DNA from: JANQLU01 sp964434955 | GTDB lineage: Bacteria; Planctomycetota; Planctomycetia; Pirellulales; Pirellulaceae | Direction: 5' to 3' | Assembly: GCA_964434955.1 (NCBI GenBank) | Contig: CAYSXI010000166.1 | Span: 1-11,767, forward strand | Length of the DNA stretch: 11,767 bases | In this document: positions 1 through 5,979 of the stretch, piece by piece | Numbering within the stretch: position 1 is the stretch's first letter | Layout of the letters: each line of letters opens with the position of its first letter | Position numbers and translations under genes: made by a program | Notes under the pieces: model-generated | Databases searched by the model: none | What the model was told of the DNA's origin: nothing | The model's input: the letters and a program-made list of their open reading frames with translations, nothing else

Positions 1-75
1 ATGAAATCGTCTGCTCCTGAAACCTTCGCTTCCGAAAAGGCTGAGCCAGAAACTGAACATCCCTACGCGACCTAG
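1..75 (+). CDS. C-terminal tail of an unidentified gene (5' end outside window)
   Basis: The frame starting at base 1 is open for 24 codons and ends in TAG at 73-75. The first codon happens to be ATG, but the segment is more likely the end of a longer gene cut by the window edge than a complete 24-residue gene. The tail is hydrophilic, rich in Glu, Ser, Pro and Thr and ends in HPYAT, which looks like a disordered C-terminus. The next gene starts 32 bases downstream on the same strand, so the two may be cotranscribed. No family can be named from so little sequence. A free-standing mini-ORF, or no gene at all, remains possible. Confidence 0.45.
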   Translation: MKSSAPETFASEKAEPETEHPYAT

Positions 76-107
76 TGTCGCCACTTCAAAAACCAAAGGA
101 CAGCAAA

Positions 108-479
108 ATGAACACGAACCGAAGACAGATGTTGCAAGCCTCCTTGGCTGTCGGCGCCACGGGAGGACTCGCCTCCAACGCATTTGCAAGCAATCAACAA
201 GAAGAAGATAAACCGGATACCAGCTCAACCGATGATCTGACACCCGATCAAAAGTTTGTCATGGAAGCCGGAATGACGCGGGAAGAAGCCGATTGCTGGC
301 TGAAGACCGCTGAAGCCGCCGGTGCATTCTTCAAGCTCCCTCGTCTTCATCCGACAGACGCTCAGGAAGTTGCCCAAGCCATCCACGTGATTCAGAACAA
401 ACTGCTGGGGCGTCCGACCTATCGAAAATACCTCAAGTTGGCGAAGGCCGCCCACGAGAAACGAAAAGAAGACAAATAA
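108..479 (+). CDS. Small Tat-exported protein of unknown function
   Basis: Encodes 123 residues. The N-terminus has a twin-arginine pattern (NRRQMLQ, residues 4-10), a weakly hydrophobic Ala/Gly stretch and a likely AFA cleavage site near residue 27, so the folded protein is probably exported by the Tat system. A low-complexity acidic linker (about residues 30-45) leads to a helical domain from about 45 to 115 containing a single Cys (residue 63), a conserved-looking HPTDAQEVAQAIH segment and a basic C-terminal tail. No catalytic motif or cofactor site is visible. The ATG at 108 was chosen over the in-frame GTG at 75 because AAAGGA lies about 7 bases before it and because it puts the twin arginines at the N-terminus. 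Many small Tat proteins accompany exported oxidoreductases, but the gene upstream is cut off, so any partner is speculation. Confidence 0.8.
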   Translation: MNTNRRQMLQASLAVGATGGLASNAFASNQQEEDKPDTSSTDDLTPDQKFVMEAGMTREEADCWLKTAEAAGAFFKLPRLHPTDAQEVAQAIHVIQNKLLGRPTYRKYLKLAKAAHEKRKEDK

Positions 480-514
480 CGAGGCGCGAAAGCCGAACCA
501 CGCTGACACACGTG

Positions 515-580
515 AACCGACCGAGCGCGATCGGGTTAATGCGGCCGGAATTTCGAAACCCTCGGGAGTCGGCCCGGCCG
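515..580. terminator. Possible terminator hairpins between convergent genes
   Basis: The 102-base gap between the convergent genes ending at 479 and 582 holds two inverted repeats. One is a small hairpin around 515-537 with CCGA and TCGG arms (521-524 and 531-534). The other pairs cggccgg (542-548) with ccggccg (574-580) across a 25-base loop. A short run ttt follows the second on the plus strand. Neither has a proper T-tract, so intrinsic termination is only suggested by position and pairing. Confidence 0.3.
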
Positions 581-581
581 T

Positions 582-2171
582 TTATTCGTCTTCGTAATGT
601 TTGATGGCTTCCCAATACTTGTCAAACTCGAAGTCGGGACTGTTGTCGATATCGTGACAGCTCATGCACAGGTCACGCTTGGCTTCTTCTTTCGAGACAA
701 TCATCCCCTCCAAAATCTTCTCTTGTTCCTCTTCACTCACTTCCAGTTTTCCATCTTCGACGGCAACGTGGAGGGAGCCAGGACCATGGCAATTCTCACA
801 ACCATTGCCGTGTAATTTGACGTCTTCGAGTTTCAAATACCCGGAAACATAGGGAAAGTACTGTTGTGGGTTCCACCCGGTTACGTGGCAACTCAAACAT
901 TCGGGATCGTAATGACGTTTGACCCAGGTACGTTCACCAGGTTCGGTTAACGATTTCGTCGCGTGAAAGTGCGGTCCACCCATCCCGTCAACGCCATTCT
1001 TCCAAATATCAAAAGCGTCTGGATGACAATCCTTGCAGGCATTGCTGCCAACGTACCGGCGCTTCGAACCCGTCGGTACCGGCTTGAGCCCCAAGTTCTT
1101 GAGGCCGCGGATTTTCAATTCGTTTTGATAGTTCTTGAATACCGTTTTGATTTCTTCCGAATCCTTGAAGCGATGATCCATCGGAACGCGTTGATAACGA
1201 AGCGTCAGCCGCCTGCCTTCGGCGAAGAATCCGATCACGCCAACAAACATGCCCTTCTTGCCTACCTGGACGACTGAGGTAACGTGATCACCAACTTTTA
1301 TCTGGTCCGGAGTCTGCTTGGGTTCGCCCGCTCCACCGGTCGTGACAATCACGTCAAAATGTGGAAATGCCTTGGCAAGGCGCTCGGCATCTTCGGTGGA
1401 TGACTGGGCGACCAGGACATATGCATTGCAGCCTTCGGCCGCCATTTTGGGCCATACTTTCTTGATCGCTTCGTCACTGTCGCCAACCGTGAACACATCG
1501 CTTTTGTATCCCTTCCGATACTCATTCCCTAAAATTGCCGTAACGCCGACCTTGTAGTCTCCGACTTTGACAATTCGATAGGGCAGTCCGAAACCGTCTT
1601 CGATCCATTCAATATTGGCACCCACAAAACGCGTTTGATCTTTGACCTTGGCGTTCTCAATATTCGCCAACAAATCCACGTCCGCTGTCTTCAAGTCATC
1701 CGGACCAAACGCGATCGCGTCGTAATTCATGATCGTGGCCAAGGCGTTCCACGTGATGCCAAGCTTGATAAATGGCTGCGCGCCAAATCGTCGAATTTGA
1801 TTTCCGGCATCGATCGGAACAAGATTCCACCCCTTGGCAAGCAGCTCCCGGCGAAGCGTATCACGACGGAGCAAGCCGCCCTTCTGCTTGTCCAAGCCCG
1901 TGCATCCACAAGGTTCGATGTATCCGTGTTGCCGCCCTGAAATAAACAGCGCGAATTCCGGTTTTTTCCAATCGACGAAGATGGGTTCAAATTTATCTTT
2001 CTTGTCGTCCTGCTTGGTTTCCTGGTTCGCTTTCGAATTCGGTTCTTGATCCGTCAGCCGAACGCGAAGTCCACCTTTTTCTTCGTCTTGTGGCAGTGCG
2101 AATCCCAATCCGACACTTAAAGCCGCCAACAGCGCAAATAGAATCTTGGGTGAAAGCATGATAGCACTCAT
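582..2171 (-). CDS. Exported metallophosphatase-like / tetraheme cytochrome c554-like protein
   Basis: With the ATG at 2171 the product has 529 residues. An N-terminal signal peptide (hydrophobic to about residue 26) sends it across the membrane, where heme c is attached. Residues about 75-335 resemble the 5'-nucleotidase/metallophosphatase fold: a PCGC motif (87-90) followed by KGGLLRR, a DAGN motif (121-124), GPDD (156-159) where the family usually has GNHE, and GANI (184-187). The C-terminal part carries four CxxCH heme-binding motifs at 379-383, 425-429, 458-462 and 502-506, as in the cytochrome c554 family, plus extra His residues (401, 403, 420) that could be distal ligands. It therefore probably transfers electrons in the periplasm; the substrate is unknown. 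The usual phosphatase metal ligands appear replaced, so hydrolase activity is doubtful. The ATG at 2159 is an equally good start; a TTG at 2243 would put 24 residues ahead of the signal peptide. No clear ribosome binding site decides between them. Confidence 0.85.
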   Translation of the reverse strand: MSAIMLSPKILFALLAALSVGLGFALPQDEEKGGLRVRLTDQEPNSKANQETKQDDKKDKFEPIFVDWKKPEFALFISGRQHGYIEPCGCTGLDKQKGGLLRRDTLRRELLAKGWNLVPIDAGNQIRRFGAQPFIKLGITWNALATIMNYDAIAFGPDDLKTADVDLLANIENAKVKDQTRFVGANIEWIEDGFGLPYRIVKVGDYKVGVTAILGNEYRKGYKSDVFTVGDSDEAIKKVWPKMAAEGCNAYVLVAQSSTEDAERLAKAFPHFDVIVTTGGAGEPKQTPDQIKVGDHVTSVVQVGKKGMFVGVIGFFAEGRRLTLRYQRVPMDHRFKDSEEIKTVFKNYQNELKIRGLKNLGLKPVPTGSKRRYVGSNACKDCHPDAFDIWKNGVDGMGGPHFHATKSLTEPGERTWVKRHYDPECLSCHVTGWNPQQYFPYVSGYLKLEDVKLHGNGCENCHGPGSLHVAVEDGKLEVSEEEQEKILEGMIVSKEEAKRDLCMSCHDIDNSPDFEFDKYWEAIKHYEDE

Positions 2172-2286
2172 TGCATCAGAAATTTCGAGGTGGGACGTTC
2201 CTGCTCCAAATTTAGCGGAGTCATGAAGTCGGGTAAATGGCAACTCCGACTTGGAAAATCGAACCCAAAATCGACATACTAAGATC

Positions 2287-2304
2287 GGCGACAGTCGCCT
2301 TTTT
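2287..2304 (+). promoter_or_regulatory. Perfect inverted repeat plus T-run (terminator-like or operator)
   Basis: GGCGACAGTCGCC (2287-2299) is an odd-length perfect inverted repeat that can fold as a 5-bp GC-rich stem with a 3-base loop. It is followed by TTTTT (2300-2304), the form of a short intrinsic terminator reading on the plus strand. Both flanking genes are on the minus strand, so it would not end a known transcript; it could block antisense transcription. It lies about 115 bases upstream of the cytochrome gene and may instead be a protein-binding site. The rest of the 186-base gap 2172-2357 shows nothing further. Confidence 0.35.
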
Positions 2305-2357
2305 GTTCGCTATCCAACCGAAGGAACATGAAAGCGATTCCAAGGGCGTCTTAGCGG

Positions 2358-3581
2358 TTATTTCGATCCTTCGAAAATCACTTTCGCGTTCAAAACCGCC
2401 ACTGGTTTTCCCGACTCGTCCCCAATGACAACTCGGGCGAACGAATCCTTGTCCGTCCCTGCAAAGTTCCTTCGCTGGACACTTGGATTGATAATCAGCT
2501 TGAACTTCACGACGGTCAGGCGATCTGATTCTTTCGTCGGACGCTCAAAAATTGCCTGGAAGAACTTGTTTGGAGCACACTGATCGTCCAACAATTTGAG
2601 TTCCTTGGGAGGTTGCGTTCCATCCCGAAACGCCAGTGACATTTCCGCTTCGTTTGCAGCCTCACCGGGTTTGACGGTTCCGAAATCAATCAGCGTTCGC
2701 TTTTGGTCGTAGTCAACAGATTGACATTGGGCCAAAACCGAACCGTTGACCAACCCGAAAACCGGGAGTTCAAAATTGGTTGCATCGCCGATGTCGGTTT
2801 CCAATATGAGACTTTGATAGATCATTCCGATCGGCATTCCCGGCTTCGTTTTGATGGAAACGTGGTACCCCGACTTAGCCTCGGAACCTTTGCGATTGGT
2901 AATCGCTTTGAGCTGCTCCGCAGTGAGCGGCGAATTTTCAAATTCGAAAAAGTCGGCCATCGCGGGAATTCGAAATCGATGGCTTTTGATCGCGAAAGGC
3001 TTGTCGACAAAACTGACAATATCAAATCCGAATTCCTGGGAGTCCGACTGCTGCCAGGAAGTCGCTGGTTCGCCGGTAACACGCGCGTCGGATTTCACTT
3101 CGACGGTTCCGGAGACCTTCAATACCAACTTTGACAAATAAGGATCGTTGGTCGCAATTAGCGCCGACCCACTGAAATCGGCGTTCTCTGGATCGCGAAC
3201 CATCCAACGGACGCGCAATGGATAAGAAGATTCGGCCGCGATCTTGAACGAGCCTGTTTCGTCAAATTCAGCGACTTGGATACCCGGGTCCGACTTGACG
3301 AATCGCATGTACAAAGGCCCCTTGCCCTTGTTCTCTACGACAACCTCTTGTTCGTAAACCCGGTTCGTCTCAATCGAACCCGCATCGATTTCACCGTCGC
3401 CGTCAACTTTCGCGTCAGGGTAGCTTTCGTCTTCGCTGGCTTTTCCGGCGAACTCGTCGACTTTTTTGCCGACACGATAGGGCACGAATGACTCACGGTT
3501 TGCTGAAGAAACAAAATGCCATGTGACGCCGGAAATGATTCCGAGCAAAATACCAGCGGCAGGGATCAACATTTTCTTCAT
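2358..3581 (-). CDS. Membrane-anchored DUF1573-like protein
   Basis: Encodes 407 residues. Residues about 4-25 form one hydrophobic segment with two lysines in front (MKKM), so the protein is most likely anchored by an uncleaved signal with the rest outside the cytoplasm. Residues about 60-160 match the DUF1573 pattern of an Ig-like beta-sandwich: a glycine-containing opening (GEIDAGSI), VVVENKGKGPLYMRF, and a SGSALIATNDP segment near the end. A second beta-rich part at about 285-405 begins with a similar IDFGTVKPGE. The sC-x-C signature common in DUF1573 proteins after the 'G-pL' strand is absent; only Cys286 and Cys335 occur. DUF1573 proteins are abundant in Planctomycetota and Bacteroidota; their role is not well defined. 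The ATG gives a clean N-terminus although no strong ribosome binding site precedes it. It lies 70 bases downstream of the DUF4416 gene and upstream of the tetraheme cytochrome gene. Confidence 0.75.
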   Translation of the reverse strand: MKKMLIPAAGILLGIISGVTWHFVSSANRESFVPYRVGKKVDEFAGKASEDESYPDAKVDGDGEIDAGSIETNRVYEQEVVVENKGKGPLYMRFVKSDPGIQVAEFDETGSFKIAAESSYPLRVRWMVRDPENADFSGSALIATNDPYLSKLVLKVSGTVEVKSDARVTGEPATSWQQSDSQEFGFDIVSFVDKPFAIKSHRFRIPAMADFFEFENSPLTAEQLKAITNRKGSEAKSGYHVSIKTKPGMPIGMIYQSLILETDIGDATNFELPVFGLVNGSVLAQCQSVDYDQKRTLIDFGTVKPGEAANEAEMSLAFRDGTQPPKELKLLDDQCAPNKFFQAIFERPTKESDRLTVVKFKLIINPSVQRRNFAGTDKDSFARVVIGDESGKPVAVLNAKVIFEGSK

Positions 3582-3651
3582 GGCGGGCTACAAGCAATCA
3601 GACAAATAAAGTTTGAAAAAAGTGATTTCCACAAGGGCTATTAAAAACCAT

Positions 3652-4197
3652 TCAGGCCTTGCCATGAAGATGTTTACGCAAGTAGTCCCGACATTGATCA
3701 AGAAAAAGGAAACATTGTTCCGTTTTGTAATCGGGATAGGTCCAGCGAGACGAATTCCAAACGTCGCCCTGGTAAAAAAGCGTGACCTCGGCAAGGATTC
3801 CGTCGGACAAGTAGATACGGTGGTCGCGATCCTTGGTGGTCGCCAGAACCAGCTTGGCTTCCGTCACATAGCCGGGATCGATGTTCACGGGGCGTTTGAC
3901 TTGGCTGTCACTCCGAAGATCGGCATAGGACTGCTCAAGCCGATTGGACTCCTTCTTGGCGAAGACAACTTTTGCCGGATCTATGGGTTGCTCAAATGCC
4001 AAAAATTGCTTGACAATGGAATCGCCCATCTGCTGCTGATAGAAGCGAGTCATGTCAAAATCAAATGGCTCATCCGCAAACAGCACAGGTCCCCATTCGG
4101 ACTCCAATTCGCGTCGCGCCCAGTCCAAGGCATCCTGGTCAATTCCGCTAACCGCCACAAACAAAATGACGGGCTTGGGTTCACGAATCGCGCCCAC
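3652..4197 (-). CDS. DUF4416 family protein
   Basis: Encodes 181 residues and matches DUF4416 along its whole length as I remember that family: an N-terminal KPVILFVAVSG strand, a WGPVLFADEPFDFDMTRFY segment at about residues 35-53, the EMG-like QQMGD, and the diagnostic run NIDPGYVTEAKLVLATTKDR (about 104-123) followed by HRIYLSDGILAEVTL and WTYPDY. The protein is cytoplasmic by appearance (no signal or membrane segment). Its biochemical role is unknown. The start is GTG at 4197: an in-frame TGA lies two codons upstream, no earlier start exists, and the conserved region begins within a few residues. It begins 42 bases after the proS stop codon, so cotranscription with proS is likely. Confidence 0.85.
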   Translation of the reverse strand: MGAIREPKPVILFVAVSGIDQDALDWARRELESEWGPVLFADEPFDFDMTRFYQQQMGDSIVKQFLAFEQPIDPAKVVFAKKESNRLEQSYADLRSDSQVKRPVNIDPGYVTEAKLVLATTKDRDHRIYLSDGILAEVTLFYQGDVWNSSRWTYPDYKTEQCFLFLDQCRDYLRKHLHGKA

Positions 4198-4239
4198 GGC
4201 TCAACTCTCATTCGATAACGCTGGACTGATCGGGAGACA

Positions 4240-5745
4240 TTAGTAAGATTTGGCGAAAATCGCCCGATTGCTCGTTTCTTTGCCCGTAAAAATACATGTC
4301 CCTTTGGACTCTTCCTGATCGAGTGGTACGCAACGAATCGTGACCTTCAATCGTTTGAGCGTTTCCTCGATTTCATCTTCATCGGAAAAATAACAAGTCG
4401 CGAAGCCGCCATGGATTTCAGGTTTGTTGGCGTTCGCTGGAGTGAAATAGCTTTCGAAATCATCCATCGAGTGAATCTCGATCGAGTTTTCTTCACGCAG
4501 CTTCAACGCGCGATCAAAGAGCGTACTCTGAATCGATTCCAGGATCTGCTCAACCGATCCGATAAATTCTGCCCGTTCCATCCCGCTCGATTTCGGTTCG
4601 TCCCTCCTCCCAACGAAGACCGAATTTGACGCGACATCGCGGGGGCCAATTTCCAAACGAACGGGTACGCCTCGTTTGACGTGATACCACTTCTTCTCAC
4701 CGCCTCGCATGTCACGATCGTCGATCAAGACACGGATCCGCCCCCCGGCGTATGTCTTCGCATCCAGCTCCTGTTTCATGGAGTTGCAGTACTCGAGGAC
4801 CGAAGCACGTTCTTCGTCATTGCGATAAATTGGCAAGATGACGATCTGCTTTGGCGCCAGCTTCGGAGGAAGTACGAGACCGTCATCGTCACTGTGTGAC
4901 ATAATCAGCGCCCCGACCATTCTTGTCGAAAGTCCCCATGAGGTGGTGTAAGCGTACTTGAGCTGTCCATCCTCATCCTGGAACTTGATCTCCTGGGCCT
5001 TGGAAAAATTCTGCCCCAGAAAGTGCGAGGTACCGGCCTGCAATGCTTTTCGGTCCTGCATCATGGCTTCGATGGTCAAGGTGGAAACGGCTCCCGGAAA
5101 GCGCTCGGCGGCCGTCTTTTCCCCGCGAATCACAGGCATCGCCATATAGTTTTCCGCGAAGTCGGCGTAAACTCCCAGCATCTGCCGCGTTTCCTCCCAA
5201 GCTTCTTCTTCGGTCGCGTGAACCGTATGACCTTCTTGCCAAAGGAACTCCGCCGTCCGGAGAAACAATCGGGTGCGCATTTCCCAACGCACGACGTTGC
5301 ACCACTGGTTGATCAAGATTGGCAGGTCACGGTACGACTCAACCCACTGGGAAAACATCGTGCCAATAATCGTCTCGCTGGTTGGGCGTACGATCAACGG
5401 CTCTTCAAGTGGCCCAGCCGGTACCAATCCACCTTCTGGTCCTGGCTCCAAACGATGATGGGTAACAACGGCACACTCTTTGGCAAATCCGTCGACGTGT
5501 TCCGCCTCTTTTTCGAGAAAACTTTTGGGAATGAACAAAGGGAAATAGGCGTTCTCGTGTCCCGTCTCTTTGAATTTGTCATCCAGAACCCGTTGCATGT
5601 TTTCCCAGATTCCAAATCCCCAAGGCTTGATCACCATGCAGCCGCGAACCGGTGAAACTTCAGCCAAGTCAGCTTCTCGAATGACTTGCTGGTACCACTT
5701 TGGATAGTCTTCACTTCGAATTGGGTTGATGGCGGTTTTGGCCAT
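4240..5745 (-). CDS. proS: Prolyl-tRNA synthetase, archaeal/eukaryote-like short form
   Basis: Encodes 501 residues. This class II enzyme charges tRNA-Pro with proline using ATP in the cytoplasm. Visible marks are the N-terminal DYPKWYQQVIREADLAE opening, the RPTSE element (120-124), motif 2 with RWEMRTR (153-159) and FLWQEGHT (167-174), the TSHFLGQNFSKA proline-site segment (239-250), and motif 3 in TTSWGLSTRMVGALIMSH (267-284). An anticodon-binding domain follows (about 298-400), and the C-terminal domain ends in the family's terminal tyrosine (FAKSY). The length and the lack of a large insertion between motifs 2 and 3 mark it as the archaeal/Thermus type without the bacterial editing domain. 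In the C-terminal zinc-type domain only Cys451 and Cys484 appear to remain of the four ligands usually seen, besides Cys472. The ATG at 5745 follows GGA about 5 bases upstream and an AAGGAAAA stretch slightly further away. It is first in a minus-strand run with the DUF4416 gene. Confidence 0.97.
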   Translation of the reverse strand: MAKTAINPIRSEDYPKWYQQVIREADLAEVSPVRGCMVIKPWGFGIWENMQRVLDDKFKETGHENAYFPLFIPKSFLEKEAEHVDGFAKECAVVTHHRLEPGPEGGLVPAGPLEEPLIVRPTSETIIGTMFSQWVESYRDLPILINQWCNVVRWEMRTRLFLRTAEFLWQEGHTVHATEEEAWEETRQMLGVYADFAENYMAMPVIRGEKTAAERFPGAVSTLTIEAMMQDRKALQAGTSHFLGQNFSKAQEIKFQDEDGQLKYAYTTSWGLSTRMVGALIMSHSDDDGLVLPPKLAPKQIVILPIYRNDEERASVLEYCNSMKQELDAKTYAGGRIRVLIDDRDMRGGEKKWYHVKRGVPVRLEIGPRDVASNSVFVGRRDEPKSSGMERAEFIGSVEQILESIQSTLFDRALKLREENSIEIHSMDDFESYFTPANANKPEIHGGFATCYFSDEDEIEETLKRLKVTIRCVPLDQEESKGTCIFTGKETSNRAIFAKSY

Positions 5746-5979
5746 GAGTTCCGTTTTCCTTCGCTTATGTCAATCTTCTGTAAGCAGGTTCGCGTAGGTT
5801 CCGATTCTACGAGATTGAACGAAAATTCACAGGTCATTCGCGCTTCCGCGAAGGACCATGAAACAAATCGCCGATAATCGCCCCCGGGCCCGAAATGTTT
5901 CAACCGGGGCAACTATGCTGGACCTTTGCAAATCAGCTCGCTCCCTGAATGATTTCTCAAAGTCCAAAAGGTTCGGTTC
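5746..5979. promoter_or_regulatory. Divergent intergenic region between proS and the M14 peptidase gene
   Basis: This 234-base gap separates two genes transcribed away from each other, so promoters for both should lie here. I could not identify a convincing pair of -35 and -10 hexamers for either direction. Two inverted repeats are present: the short hairpin at 5837-5852 and a longer pairing of gcccccgg (5880-5887) with ccggggc (5904-5910), which needs one bulged C. Confidence 0.5.
5837..5852. promoter_or_regulatory. Perfect 6-bp hairpin in divergent promoter region
   Basis: TTCGCG (5837-5842) and CGCGAA (5847-5852) flank a 4-base loop CTTC, giving a compact perfect hairpin about 92 bases upstream of proS. 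No T-run follows on either strand, so it is not a standard intrinsic terminator. It could be an operator, a 5' leader structure of the proS transcript, or chance. Confidence 0.3.

Noticed and set aside
2172..2243. N-terminal extension of the cytochrome gene to a TTG at 2243
   Set aside because: It would place 24 hydrophilic residues before a clear signal peptide; an ATG directly at the signal peptide is available.
3613..4218. A 201-codon plus-strand open frame
   Set aside because: It lies antisense to the DUF4416 gene, whose protein matches a known family along its length; the plus-strand product resembles nothing and has no ribosome binding site.
5023..5655. A 210-codon plus-strand open frame
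   Set aside because: It is antisense to proS, in the region encoding motif 2 and the RPTSE element, which are unmistakable on the minus strand.
5768..5773. A TTGACA hexamer on the minus strand upstream of proS as a -35 box
   Set aside because: It is only 22 bases before the proS ATG, so a matching -10 box would fall at the start codon itself.
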